A stretch of 64,000 nt of DNA, taken from the NCBI GenBank assembly GCA_040772845.1, contig JAXGXG010000001.1, positions 7,130,001-7,194,000 on the forward strand, read 5' to 3'. This document shows positions 1 through 8,928 of the stretch, in pieces (the first letter of the stretch is position 1; each line of letters begins with the position of its first letter). The position numbers were made by a program, and so were the translations under genes. The stretch comes from PWXP01 sp040772845. GTDB taxonomy: Bacteria; Planctomycetota; Planctomycetia; Pirellulales; Thermoguttaceae. The notes below the pieces were generated by a model that was not told the origin of the DNA, did no database searches, and was given only the letters and a program-made list of their open reading frames with translations.

Positions 1-758
1 TGCGCGCGGGCCATGAGTTCGGCATTCACCTGGTACTCTGCAAAGGCGACCTTGCGCTGTTGCTGTTCCTTCTCTTGCCCCATACTCGCCCAAACGTCGG
101 TATAGACGGCAACGGCGTCAGAAACCGCTTCGGCCGGGTCGGTGGTGACCGTCAGGTTGAGCTTCGGCGCCTGTTGCTTGATCCATGCAACTTCGTCGTC
201 GGACCACTGGTAGGCCTTCGGCGTGGCCATGACAAGGTTCATTCCCACCTTGCCGCAGCCAAGCGCCAGGCTGCGGGCGACATTATTGGCATCGCCTACC
301 CAGGCCAACGTGCATCCTTGGACTTGGCCCACCAATTCCCGAATGGTGTACAGATCGGCCATGGCCTGACAAGGGTGTGCGAAATCCGTCAGGCCGTTGA
401 TCACACAGCAGGTGGAATGCCGGGCCAGTTCGCACACGGTCTCGTGCCGGAAGGCGCGCACCACGACGGCGTCGACATATTGACTCAGGACGCGGCCGAA
501 ATCGGCCATGCTCTCCCGCTTGCCGAACCCGGTATCGGCCCCGAGGAACATGGCCGTGCCGCCCAGATGCCCGATTCCCGACTCGAAGCTCACCCGCGTG
601 CGTAGCGACGGCTTTTCGAACAGCAGGGCGATTACGCGGCCGGGCAGCAGGGGCTCGCGGAGCCCATGCGCGAACTTCGTCTTCAGATCCTCGGTGATTG
701 CGAAAATGTGATCGATTTCCGCCTCGGTGAGGTCGGCCAGGGTCATCAGGTGTTTCAT
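1..758 (-). CDS. argF: Ornithine carbamoyltransferase (partial, 3' end outside window)
   Basis: The product should transfer the carbamoyl group of carbamoyl phosphate to ornithine to give citrulline in cytoplasmic arginine synthesis. The minus-strand translation begins MKHLMTLADLTEAEIDHIF and shows the carbamoyl-phosphate loop (KPSLRTRVSFE, near residue 50) and the HPCQAMADL motif of the family. About 252 codons are present and the reading frame is open to the window edge, so the C-terminal ornithine-binding part is not visible. The ATG lies 5 bp after the argD stop, which implies co-transcription with argB and argD. A Leu stands where many family members have Thr in the STRTR motif; such variants exist, so I keep the ornithine transcarbamylase call rather than another transcarbamylase. 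Confidence 0.93.
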   Translation of the reverse strand, partial: MKHLMTLADLTEAEIDHIFAITEDLKTKFAHGLREPLLPGRVIALLFEKPSLRTRVSFESGIGHLGGTAMFLGADTGFGKRESMADFGRVLSQYVDAVVVRAFRHETVCELARHSTCCVINGLTDFAHPCQAMADLYTIRELVGQVQGCTLAWVGDANNVARSLALGCGKVGMNLVMATPKAYQWSDDEVAWIKQQAPKLNLTVTTDPAEAVSDAVAVYTDVWASMGQEKEQQQRKVAFAEYQVNAELMARA

Positions 759-763
759 TGTAT

Positions 764-1972
764 TTACTCCGAGGCCTTCTGCTGTTGGATTGCTTCGGCC
801 AGGATATCGCATCCTTCGTTGACTTGCTCTTCGGTCAGTGTCATGGCGGGAAGCAGCCGAATGACGGTGCCCTGCGTGCAGTTGATCAGCAAGCGGCGCT
901 CCATGCATGCCTTGACGACCGGGGCCCCTTCGACGGCCAGTTCAATACCAACCATCAAACCGCGAACGCGTACATCCCGAACCAGTTCGCACTCTTCTTT
1001 GAGCGCCAGCATCCGCTTGCGGAACATCTCGCCGATCTTCTTGGCCGCTTCCAGCAAATTCTCCCGCTCGATCGTCTCGAGCGTCGCGATGCCGGCCCGC
1101 GCGGCGATCGGATTGCCGCCGTACGTGGCGGCGTGCATTCCCGGCCGCAGGCTGGGGGCAATCTCCTTGGTTGTCAGCATGGCGGCGCCGGCCAGTCCGC
1201 CGCAAACCGCCTTGGCCAAGGTCATCACATCGGGCACGACACCGAATCCCTGGTAGGCAAACCAATCGCCTGTTCGACCGCAACCGGTTTGCACTTCGTC
1301 GAAGATCAGCAGGAGGTCGTTGTCGTCCGCCAGTTTGCGGAGACCTTGCAGGAAACCTTCGGGCGGGATGCGAATGCCGCCCTCGCCCTGGACCGGCTCG
1401 ATCATGATTGCCGAAGTCTCGTCGTCAATCAGATTGGCCACGGCGTCCAGATCGCCGTAGGGGGCGTAGACGAAACCGGCGACCAGCGGTCCGAGTCCTT
1501 CGTGATACTTCGGCTGGGCCGTGGCCGAGGTCGAACCGAGTGTGCGGCCGTGGAACCCGCCTTCAAACGTGATGATCTTGTACCGCTGCTTCGGCGTGTG
1601 CAGCCGGGCCAGCTTGATGGCCGCCTCGACGGCCTCGGTGCCCGAATTGCAGAAGAACGCCTGCCCGCCGAAACTCCGCTCGGAAAGCATTTGCGCCCAT
1701 CGTCCCTGGAGTTCCGTGTACCAGGTGTTCGGAACGTGGATCAGGCGGCCCACCTGCTCGCGGACGGCCTCAACCACGGCCGGCGGGCAGTGGCCCAGAA
1801 GGTTGCATCCCCAACCTGGGAACAGATCGAGATAGCGATTGCCTTCCGCGTCCCATACGAACGAGCCTTCCCCGTGCGTCAGTGCGACGGGGAACCGCCC
1901 GTAGTTGGGCACCACGTACTTCTGGAAAAGCGAGATCGTCTCTTGAGAACTGGAAGCTGGTGCTTGGACCAC
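764..1972 (-). CDS. argD: Acetylornithine aminotransferase
   Basis: A 402-residue class III PLP aminotransferase that interconverts N-acetylornithine and N-acetylglutamate semialdehyde in arginine synthesis. Visible landmarks are the cofactor-binding FCNSGTEAVEAAIK segment (about residues 107-120), IFDEVQTGCGRTG (about 223-235) and the Schiff-base lysine in TLAKAVCGG (about 252). Length fits the family. The start used is GTG (MVQAPASSSQ), with no better ATG nearby. It lies between argB (119-bp gap) and argF (5-bp gap), which supports ArgD over related ornithine or GABA aminotransferases. Confidence 0.94.
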   Translation of the reverse strand: MVQAPASSSQETISLFQKYVVPNYGRFPVALTHGEGSFVWDAEGNRYLDLFPGWGCNLLGHCPPAVVEAVREQVGRLIHVPNTWYTELQGRWAQMLSERSFGGQAFFCNSGTEAVEAAIKLARLHTPKQRYKIITFEGGFHGRTLGSTSATAQPKYHEGLGPLVAGFVYAPYGDLDAVANLIDDETSAIMIEPVQGEGGIRIPPEGFLQGLRKLADDNDLLLIFDEVQTGCGRTGDWFAYQGFGVVPDVMTLAKAVCGGLAGAAMLTTKEIAPSLRPGMHAATYGGNPIAARAGIATLETIERENLLEAAKKIGEMFRKRMLALKEECELVRDVRVRGLMVGIELAVEGAPVVKACMERRLLINCTQGTVIRLLPAMTLTEEQVNEGCDILAEAIQQQKASE

Positions 1973-2091
1973 GTTTGCCTACTCCTGGCTCGATGAGCCA
2001 TTACATTGTGAATGCCTTATCAAATCAACCTGACTCGACCGGGGCAACGGGGCAAAACAGGCCCGTCTGCCTGCGGTTCTATCAGCGTGGG

Positions 2092-2976
2092 TTACGCTGT
2101 TTCCTTGACGATTTCCGTTCCAACTCCTCTGCTGGTATACACTTCCAGCAGCAAGGAATGCCGCAGCCGGCCGTCGATGATGTGCACCTTACGCACGCCT
2201 CGCTCCAACGTTTCGAGGCACGCCTGCACCTTGGGGATCATGCCCGAATTGATCGAGCCATCTTCGATCATGGCGCGCGCCTCCTTCGCGCTCAGCGAGT
2301 GCAGCAAAGAATCCGGATCGTCCTTGTCGCGACGCACTCCGTTCACGTCGCTCAGATACATGAGCTTCTCCGCCCGCAATGCCTGGGCAACAGCCGTTGC
2401 CGCCGTATCGGCATTGACGTTCAACCGCTCGCCGTCGGCCGTCTCGCACATCGACGGGATGACCGGGACAATGCCCGCATGGCACATGTTCTCGATGGTG
2501 TTGTGATCGACCTTGGTGACCACACCCACATGTCCGAGATCGAGCGGCAGGCCGTCGGGATCCGGCATCTGCAACCGTTCGCCCCTCAGCACGTTGGTCG
2601 TGCGAAAGTTCAGCGCCTGGGCTCGTCCGCCGAGTTCATTGATCTGTCGTGCGATCGATTCGTTGACCTCGCCCGCCAATACGCGTTCGACGATTCCGAG
2701 CGTGGCGTCGTCGGTGTAGCGGCGTCCCTGGACGAAACGCGGCGCGATGCCAGCTTCCGCCATGGCCCGGCTGATGGCGGCGCCCCCTCCGTGGACAATC
2801 ACCGGCCGCATATGAACCGTCTCCATGAAGACGACATCGAGCAGCAGATGGGCCATTGTGCCCGGACTCTCCATCACGCTGCCACCGAGTTTGATCACCG
2901 TAATCTTCCCACGGAACTCGCGGATCCACCGGAGCGCTTCAATGAGAATGTCGGCTTTGAGAATAGCGTCTTCCAC
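2092..2976 (-). CDS. argB: Acetylglutamate kinase
   Basis: A 294-residue amino-acid kinase that phosphorylates N-acetylglutamate, the second step of arginine synthesis. The ATP/phosphate loop KLGGSV is near residue 30, VIVHGGGAAIS near 59 and the substrate-binding LNVNADTAATAVAQ near 185, all typical of ArgB. The start appears to be GTG (MEDAILKAD). It is the first gene of an apparent argB-argD-argF operon on the minus strand. No attenuator or ARG box was recognised in the 235 bp upstream. Confidence 0.94.
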   Translation of the reverse strand: MEDAILKADILIEALRWIREFRGKITVIKLGGSVMESPGTMAHLLLDVVFMETVHMRPVIVHGGGAAISRAMAEAGIAPRFVQGRRYTDDATLGIVERVLAGEVNESIARQINELGGRAQALNFRTTNVLRGERLQMPDPDGLPLDLGHVGVVTKVDHNTIENMCHAGIVPVIPSMCETADGERLNVNADTAATAVAQALRAEKLMYLSDVNGVRRDKDDPDSLLHSLSAKEARAMIEDGSINSGMIPKVQACLETLERGVRKVHIIDGRLRHSLLLEVYTSRGVGTEIVKETA

Positions 2977-3211
2977 TGGGGCGGGGTCCCCCTTGACCGT
3001 TTTAGGGTGTTTCTGCGGCTGCCCAGAGGAGGCCGCGCCCTCGCGGTCGCCCAGGGCCCAGGAAAACCCACCATCTTACCAACCCCGTCACACAAGTCAA
3101 CAGGGCAGGCGAAAGAATGCTTGGCAAGACAATCCGGGGGCCGCCGAGTCCCTGTGGGCATGGAAAACGCGGCCCAACGGGGTAGCGGCGCCGACGGACG
3201 ACGAGAACGTC

Positions 3212-4648
3212 CTACATGGGGGCCTTCGTCTGGCGGATTTCCCGTGCTAGCTGTTCAACGCTGGCCCACCCGTCTTGGACGTGCTCCAGCGTGGTATACG
3301 TCTGGCCGATCATGAACCGGATCACAATGCGTCCGTTCGCCCGCGTCTTGCTCAGGTACAGCCGCCCGCTGTCGTTCACACGACGCAGCAGTTCCTCGTT
3401 GATGCTATCGAGTTCTGTATCGGTTGCGGCCCATTCCGGCTTGTACCGAAAACTCAGAAGTGCAAGGCTCGGTTGCGTCGTCAGCTCGAAGTCCGGACTG
3501 TCGGCAATCAGGCCGGCAAGCTGACGGGTCCATGCTATGTGGTTGCGGACCATCGTGCGCAATCCCTCGGCCCCATACGACCGCAGCACAAACCAAAGCT
3601 TCAAGGCGCGAAAACGTCGTCCAAGGGCAACGCTCCAGTCCCGATACTCTGGAGTCTGGTCGTCGGCAACCGATTCCAGATAGGTGGGCGTCAACGAAAG
3701 GGCTCGCGCCAAGCACGCCGGGTCGCGCATGAAAAATGCAGAGCAGTCAAAGTTGGTGAACAGCCATTTGTGCGGGTTGAAGACGAAACTGTCTACGTAC
3801 TCGAGCCCCTTGAGCTTCTCGCGGACTTCCGGCAGTATCAGTGCGCTGCCTGCCCAGGCGGCATCGACGTGCAAATGGATGTGCTCCGACTGGGCGATGC
3901 GCCCGATCGGCTCGAGCGGGTCTACAGAGCCCAGACCTGTCGCTCCGAAGCATGCAACGATACATGCGGGCATCCGGCCGGCGGCACGGTCTCTGGCAAT
4001 CTCGGCCGAGAGGGCCTCCGGATCCATACTGTAGTCGCTGCGGACCGGAATCTTCCGGACGTTCCGGGCCCCAACGCCGGCAATCCTCGCACCCTTTTCA
4101 ACGGAGGAGTGCGCCTCCGAAGACGCGTAGACGACCGGCGGCGGTCCCGAGGCGAGGCCCTCCTGCGACGCGCGGCCCGAGGTGGCCTTCTCGCAGCCGG
4201 CAATGATCGCACAGAGGTTCGACGAAGAGCCCGAATCCTGAATGCAGCCGGTCCATTCCGCCGGCAGGCCGAGCAGATCGCGAAGCCAGCCGGTCGTGCG
4301 CTGTTCAAGCTCCGTCGCGGCGGGCGACGTTTCCCAAAGCATGCACTGGGCTGCGAGTGTTGCCGTCAGCATCTCCGCCAATACGGAGGGCGGGCTTGAG
4401 TTGGCGGGGAAATAGGCGAAGAAACGCGGATGTTGCCAGTGGGTGACGCCGGGAAGAAGGATATTCTGGAAGTCGGCGAAAATCCGTTCCATCGGCTCGC
4501 CCTGTTCCGGACACGCTGCCGGAATCTGCGCCGAAATTTCGCCCGGCCTGACCTGCGAACGGACGGGGTACTTCTCGACCGAAGCGAAATAGTCGGCCAT
4601 CCAGTCGGAAAAGATGTGTGCGTGGACGCGAAACTCTTCAAACGTCAT
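3212..4648 (-). CDS. Group II PLP-dependent amino-acid decarboxylase
   Basis: A 478-residue protein of the aromatic-L-amino-acid/tyrosine/tryptophan decarboxylase type. The PLP lysine is in FNPHKWLFTNFDC (about residue 297) and the cofactor-binding aspartate in LHVDAAWAGSALI (about 265). N-terminal features (HPRFFAYFPANSS, LTATLAAQCMLWETSPAATELE) are also family-like. The physiological substrate cannot be told from the sequence; DOPA, tyrosine, tryptophan or phenylalanine are all possible. The IS630 copy 1 element sits about 86 bp upstream of the ATG, so its native promoter region may have been shortened. Confidence 0.88.
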   Translation of the reverse strand: MTFEEFRVHAHIFSDWMADYFASVEKYPVRSQVRPGEISAQIPAACPEQGEPMERIFADFQNILLPGVTHWQHPRFFAYFPANSSPPSVLAEMLTATLAAQCMLWETSPAATELEQRTTGWLRDLLGLPAEWTGCIQDSGSSSNLCAIIAGCEKATSGRASQEGLASGPPPVVYASSEAHSSVEKGARIAGVGARNVRKIPVRSDYSMDPEALSAEIARDRAAGRMPACIVACFGATGLGSVDPLEPIGRIAQSEHIHLHVDAAWAGSALILPEVREKLKGLEYVDSFVFNPHKWLFTNFDCSAFFMRDPACLARALSLTPTYLESVADDQTPEYRDWSVALGRRFRALKLWFVLRSYGAEGLRTMVRNHIAWTRQLAGLIADSPDFELTTQPSLALLSFRYKPEWAATDTELDSINEELLRRVNDSGRLYLSKTRANGRIVIRFMIGQTYTTLEHVQDGWASVEQLAREIRQTKAPM

Positions 4649-5151
4649 GTGCGACTCTTCTGGAGTTAGCGGCTCGCGAGGATACGAACCATCCGGAAAA
4701 GACCGACGGGATGGGCGTATCTTCCGCCTTGTTATACTCGCCGCGTGCCGTAATTGCGCCTTTGCACCGCAGGCACGCTACGCGGTTGCCGACAGCCCGA
4801 CTGTTAGCATGACTGCATCCTACCATGCGACGGCAACACATGCCAAGCCACTGGATGGCGTCGCTGTAGCCGGGGGGGTATCGCAACCCTTGTTTGCATA
4901 AGGACTTGCGGCACGACAAAATCTTCGGCGGGACCCATTTTCGCCCGTTTTCGGCCTGTTCCGGCGCCTCTTCAGGCACTCTTTCCGAAAATCCAAGCGG
5001 GATCGTCGCGGGCGGCCCTGGCACGCGACATGCCGCGATGGAAGCGCTCAGCCGGAATTCTGGTGTTCACCTGCGCGGCGGATGCGCCGTATAACGTCAG
5101 CGTTGGCAGTGTTCCCCTGACGTACCGAACCGGCTTGGCATGGAGGTGGCC

Positions 5152-5673
5152 ATGATCCGACTTGCATTCACCGAAGAACAAGTCGCGCAGCTTCGCTACG
5201 AGCGTTTTCATCACCCGCATCCGCGCGTGCAAACCAAAATGGAAGCCGTGCTTCTGAAGAGCGAGGGACTCCCGCACAAGGAAATATGCCGCATTGTGGG
5301 CATCACGGCGAACACGTTGCGTGCCTACCTCCGCGAGTTTCTCGCCGGGGGCGTCGAGGCATTGAAAGAGTTCCGCGTTAGCAGTTCGCACGGCGCATTG
5401 CACGATCACCGCACGACTCTGGAAGCCTACTTCCGAGAGCACCCGCCGGCAACCGTAAAGGAGGCCGCGGCGAGAATCGAAGAGTTCACGGGCATTCGTC
5501 GCAGCGAAACCCAGGTGAGGAAGTTCCTGAAATCGCTCGGCATGCGCCGGCTGAAAGTCGGCTACATACCGGCCAAAGCAGACCCGGAGGAACAGGAACG
5601 CTTTAAAAAAAGACGAACTGGAGCCCCGGCTGGACGAGGCGCGCGCGGGCGGTCGCACCGTGCTGTTTGTTGA
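5152..5673 (+). CDS. IS630-type transposase, orfA (helix-turn-helix part), copy 1
   Basis: This frame encodes the N-terminal DNA-binding half of the transposase: a helix-turn-helix region around HKEICRIVGITANTLRAYLREF, then a second one around IRRSETQVRKFLKSLGMRRLKVGYIP that leads into the catalytic part. I chose the ATG at 5152 because a GGAGGT ribosome-binding site lies 5 bp upstream; an ATG at 5140 precedes that site. After PEEQERFKK the frame reaches a run of seven A (about 5604-5611) and continues into 20-odd Arg-rich residues with no family character before its stop. Read one base on, the frame continues KDELEPRLDEARAGG directly into the DDE domain. Confidence 0.88.
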   Translation: MIRLAFTEEQVAQLRYERFHHPHPRVQTKMEAVLLKSEGLPHKEICRIVGITANTLRAYLREFLAGGVEALKEFRVSSSHGALHDHRTTLEAYFREHPPATVKEAAARIEEFTGIRRSETQVRKFLKSLGMRRLKVGYIPAKADPEEQERFKKRRTGAPAGRGARGRSHRAVC

Positions 5674-6196
5674 CGCGGCGCACTTTGTCTTAGCACCCTT
5701 CCTCGGTTATGTCTGGTGTATCGTCCGGCAGTTCGTGCGCGCCGCGGCGGGCCGACAGCGACTGAACGTGCTTGCCGCTCTCAATGCCATCACGCATGAA
5801 CTGGTCACGGTCACGAACGACACCTATATCAACGCCCAGAGCGTTTGCGAATTGCTGCACAAGGTTGCGGCGTTGCAGTCGGGCGTGCCCGTGACCCTCG
5901 TGCTGGACAACGCCCGCTACCAGAAGTGCCGGCTCGTCCAGGAATTGGCTGACGAGTTGCACATCGAGTTGTTGTACCTCCCGACGTACTCGCCCAACCT
6001 GAACCTGATCGAGCGACTGTGGAAGTTCGTGAAGAAGAAGACGCTGAACGCAGAATACTACGAGAACTTCACTGCGTTCAAGGCAGCTATCACCACATGC
6101 ATTGCAGACGCGCCCACGAAGCACAAGGCCGAACTCAATTCCCTGCTGACCCTCCGCTTCCAAACGTTCTCAAACGCGCAAGTTCAGGCCGCGTGA
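5660..6196 (+). CDS. IS630-type transposase, orfB (DDE catalytic part), copy 1
   Basis: The frame overlaps orfA and carries the DDE superfamily catalytic domain. The first Asp is in LFVDAAHFVLAPF, the second in LVLDNARYQKC, and the Glu in NLIERLWKFVKK, with the PTYSPNLN signature typical of IS630. It has no convincing own start: coding similarity begins upstream, at KDELEPRLDEARAGGRTVLF. So it is probably made only as an orfA-orfB fusion by +1 (equivalently -2) slippage on the A7 run. It is identical in protein sequence to the copy at 46355-46891, so both elements are young. Confidence 0.9.
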   Translation: MLFVDAAHFVLAPFLGYVWCIVRQFVRAAAGRQRLNVLAALNAITHELVTVTNDTYINAQSVCELLHKVAALQSGVPVTLVLDNARYQKCRLVQELADELHIELLYLPTYSPNLNLIERLWKFVKKKTLNAEYYENFTAFKAAITTCIADAPTKHKAELNSLLTLRFQTFSNAQVQAA

Positions 6197-6202
6197 AGTA
6201 TA

Positions 6203-6553
6203 TGCTCACTTCGTAGAATGCCGATCGGCCGGAAAGTGATCGTCGTATTCATGATTCTGTTTCTGGTAGCTCGAACGCCGAGGTTGTCGGGCCCTTCGAT
6301 CCCGAGCCGACACGTGTTGGTGCGACCCCAAACGGCACGATGGCTGCATGTGACGTTGGCAGGGGAGGGGAGACGCATCCTTGATATATCCCTCTCGCCG
6401 CGATTTGACAAGAAGGGCCGAATGGGGTGGTGGCAGGCAGTCCGCCGGGAAGTTGTGCTGTGCACCGGTCGGGCTCCGCAGCTTGCCTCCTCGCGCTCGG
6501 GATTGTACGATACCAGGGGCTACTCGCCTTCTACGAGAAAAAGGAACTCACCG
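6203..6553. other. Intergenic stretch, no gene recognised
   Basis: This runs from the end of IS630 copy 1 to the ThuA-protein start. An open frame continues upstream of 6554, but its translation shows no family character. The sequence is probably the 5' region of the downstream gene. I see no terminator or clear promoter. Confidence 0.5.
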
Positions 6554-7498
6554 ATGAAACGCAATCAATTCACATGTCTTCTTGTCTTGGGCTTCACGGC
6601 GGCGGTATTTTGGGGGGCTACTTGTCAGTCGCAGGCGGGTTCTGCGGAATCGGCCAAGAAGATCGTTTTCGTCCATGGGGCGGCAAGTCACGGTTACGGC
6701 GGGCATGCGTATGGCCCCGCATTTCGTATGCTTGCACGCATTCTCAACGAGAACGTTCCGGCCGTAACGGCCGTGGTCGTGCAGGACGATGGCGACCTTT
6801 CCGTATTGGATACGGCCGATGCGATTGTCCTCGGCAGCGATGGCGGACGGTTGGTGAAGTCGCTCGGCGATCGTCTTGAACCGCTCATGGCGAAGGGGGT
6901 TGGCCTGGCGTGTATCCACTACACGGTCGATCCCACCGACCCGAAGGCGGTCGAGCGGCTCATTGCATGGATTGGCGGCGCCTACGAGCGATACTGGTCG
7001 GTCAACCCGCACTGGGAAGCCGAGTTCACGACCTTCCCCAATCATCCCGTTGCACGCGGTCTGAAGCCGTTCAAGGCCCATGATGAATGGTACTACCACA
7101 TGCGGTTTGCGAAAGACATGAAGGGAGTCACCCCCATTCTTTCGGCGATCCCGCCGGAGAGCACCCGTCAGCGCCCCGACGGCCCTCACAGCGGAAACCC
7201 GCACGTCCGCGCCCGCACAGGAATGCCGGAGGTCGTCGGCTGGGTGTACCAGCGGCCGGACGGCGGCCGCGGATTCGGGTTCACCGGCATGCACACGCAT
7301 TGGAACTGGGCGCAGGACAGTTATCGTAAATCGGTCCTCAACGCCCTCGTGTGGATTGCCGGCGCCGAGGTCCCTGCCGATGGCGTACCCTCGAAAACGC
7401 CGACCCTGGAGGAACTCGAAGCCGATCTCGGCGCGCCGCGTCCGGCAAACTTCGATGCCGAAGGCATGCGCAAGAAGATCGAAGCGATGAATCCGTAG
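6554..7498 (+). CDS. Secreted ThuA-like domain protein
   Basis: A 314-residue protein. The ATG at 6554 gives a typical signal peptide (MKRNQFTCLLVLGFTAAVFWGATCQSQAGS) and was preferred to earlier in-frame starts. The mature part follows the ThuA/trehalose-utilisation fold: KKIVFVHGAASHGYGGHAYGPAF at the start, DAIVLGSDGG, GVGLACIHYTVDP, then HPVARGLKPFKAHDEWYYHMRF and a late GFGFTGMHTHWNWAQDSYRK. Such proteins belong to the glutamine-amidotransferase-like superfamily and are common, with unassigned reactions, in planctomycete sugar loci. It converges on a Gfo/Idh/MocA gene with which this domain often occurs. Substrate unknown. Confidence 0.85.
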   Translation: MKRNQFTCLLVLGFTAAVFWGATCQSQAGSAESAKKIVFVHGAASHGYGGHAYGPAFRMLARILNENVPAVTAVVVQDDGDLSVLDTADAIVLGSDGGRLVKSLGDRLEPLMAKGVGLACIHYTVDPTDPKAVERLIAWIGGAYERYWSVNPHWEAEFTTFPNHPVARGLKPFKAHDEWYYHMRFAKDMKGVTPILSAIPPESTRQRPDGPHSGNPHVRARTGMPEVVGWVYQRPDGGRGFGFTGMHTHWNWAQDSYRKSVLNALVWIAGAEVPADGVPSKTPTLEELEADLGAPRPANFDAEGMRKKIEAMNP

Positions 7499-7533
7499 GA
7501 TCTGAGGGTAAGAAGAACAGAGTATAAGCAAGG

Positions 7534-7562
7534 GCCACCGGCCGGTTCGCCCGGCCGGTGGC
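7534..7562. terminator. Hairpin between convergent genes
   Basis: A perfect GC-rich stem (GCCACCGGCCGG paired with CCGGCCGGTGGC) around a small TTCGC-like loop, lying between the ThuA gene (+) and the oxidoreductase gene (-). Its place suggests a bidirectional terminator, although no long T tract follows. Confidence 0.7.
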
Positions 7563-7641
7563 TTGGTCTACCATTAGCTAACAGACCGCCGCCCCGGGCA
7601 GGTCGGCCGGTAGCGTTTCTGCTGTGCTCGCTGGCGCGCTG

Positions 7642-8928
7642 TTAGGACTGGAACGGATCGTACGTTCCAGGCAATGGATGATTGTAGGTTCCATCCGCGT
7701 TGGGCTTGGTGGGCGGTTCCGAATCGAACGTGTAGTTCTCGATTCCGGGGGCCAGATTCTTGCCCTTGGCGACGGCCTCGTCCCACTTGACGATCTTGCC
7801 GCTGTAGGTGGCCATGCGGCCCAGGACGGCCGTGAAGCTGCTCGTTGCGCCGAAGTGGCCTTCATTGTACGGAGTGTTGTTGCGAATCGCTTCGACCAGA
7901 GCGTAATGCTCCTGATCGTACGCGCCGAACTTGAAGTCGACTCCGCCGGTGTCCTTGGCGTCGCCACTGTCGCCCATACCGCCGTTTCCCTTGGTGCCGA
8001 AGGCATGCTCGCTCACGCGGCTGAACACGTTCGGTACGTGGCGGCACTGGCTGTACATCTTCGTACCGTCGGGATAGGTGAACTCGACGAAGTGGTGGTC
8101 GAACAGCTCGGTCACGCCTTTACAAATCCTCTCGCGAATCTCGCCCCCGCCCATGCCGTTGGCTTCGACCGGGTGGGCGCCCTTCGCCCAGTTGCACACG
8201 TCCAAGTTGTGTACGTGCTGCTCGCAAATGTTGTCGCCCGACAGCCACGTGAAGTGATACCAGTTGTTGACCTGGTTTTCGATCTCGCTCTTGTTGGGAT
8301 CGTGGGCGCGGTGCCAGATGCCGCCCCCGTTCCAATACGCCTGCAATAGGATCAGGTCGCCGTACTTGCCGTCGTGGATGGCCTTGATGCCGTTGACGTA
8401 GCCGGCATCGTGTCGCCGCTGAAGACCGACGCCAACCTTCAAGCCGTTCCGGTCGGCCAGTTCGTTTGCCTCGACGAGCATGCGGTAGCCGGGCGCATCG
8501 GTGCAGCAGGGCTTCTCCATGAAGACGTGTTTGCCGGCGGTAATGGCCGCCTTGTAATGAAGCGGGCGAAAGCCCGGCGGTGTCGCCAGGATGACCATAT
8601 CGACGTCGGCCTCAAGGGCTTTCTTGTACGAGTCGAGTCCCCAAAAGGTCTTCTCCGGCGAGACGTTCAGCCGTTTGGCCGCGCCTTCTGCTCGATTCTG
8701 GAATGCATCGGCGACGGCCACGATCTCGGTATTCTCGCATGCCTTCAGATTGTTGCCTGCAGCACCGTTGCCGCGTCCACCGCACCCAATCAGAGCAATG
8801 CGGATCTTGTCATTTCCGGCAGCGTGAACATTACGTGCTGCGCCGACCAGGGCTGCGGTGCTCAGGGCAGCCTGCGTCTTCAGAAATGTGCGCCGATTCT
8901 GGTGCGTGCGTTCATGGGCGGAACTCAT
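7642..8928 (-). CDS. Tat-exported Gfo/Idh/MocA family oxidoreductase
   Basis: A 428-residue protein with an N-terminal twin-arginine signal (NRRTFLKTQAALSTAALVGAA), then a Rossmann fold with IGCGGRGNG (about residue 50), the EKPCCTD motif after FM (about 138), and the C-terminal alpha/beta substrate domain. Family members are NAD(P)-dependent sugar or polyol dehydrogenases, and Tat-exported versions are a hallmark of Planctomycetota. The exact substrate is unknown. It converges with the ThuA-like gene and diverges from the GH127-like gene, so a shared carbohydrate role is plausible but inferred. Confidence 0.9.
   Translation of the reverse strand: MSSAHERTHQNRRTFLKTQAALSTAALVGAARNVHAAGNDKIRIALIGCGGRGNGAAGNNLKACENTEIVAVADAFQNRAEGAAKRLNVSPEKTFWGLDSYKKALEADVDMVILATPPGFRPLHYKAAITAGKHVFMEKPCCTDAPGYRMLVEANELADRNGLKVGVGLQRRHDAGYVNGIKAIHDGKYGDLILLQAYWNGGGIWHRAHDPNKSEIENQVNNWYHFTWLSGDNICEQHVHNLDVCNWAKGAHPVEANGMGGGEIRERICKGVTELFDHHFVEFTYPDGTKMYSQCRHVPNVFSRVSEHAFGTKGNGGMGDSGDAKDTGGVDFKFGAYDQEHYALVEAIRNNTPYNEGHFGATSSFTAVLGRMATYSGKIVKWDEAVAKGKNLAPGIENYTFDSEPPTKPNADGTYNHPLPGTYDPFQS

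Larger units (their letters stand above)
4735..6200 (+). mobile_element. IS630-family insertion sequence, copy 1
   Basis: A 1466-bp element flanked by a TA dinucleotide on each side (4733-4734 and 6201-6202), the classic IS630/Tc1 target. Imperfect terminal repeats are TACTCGCCGCG at the left and, reversed, TACTTCACGCG at the right. The boundaries were set by comparison with the inverted copy at 46351-47816: sequence agrees inside and diverges at these points, and both copies are 1466 bp. It carries two overlapping transposase frames joined through an A7 run. About 400 bp of non-coding leader precede the transposase, longer than usual for the family; I found no ORF there that I can support. 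Confidence 0.93.

Noticed and set aside
6218..6553. N-terminal extension of the ThuA-like protein
   Set aside because: The signal peptide starts at 6554, and the upstream residues show no family character.
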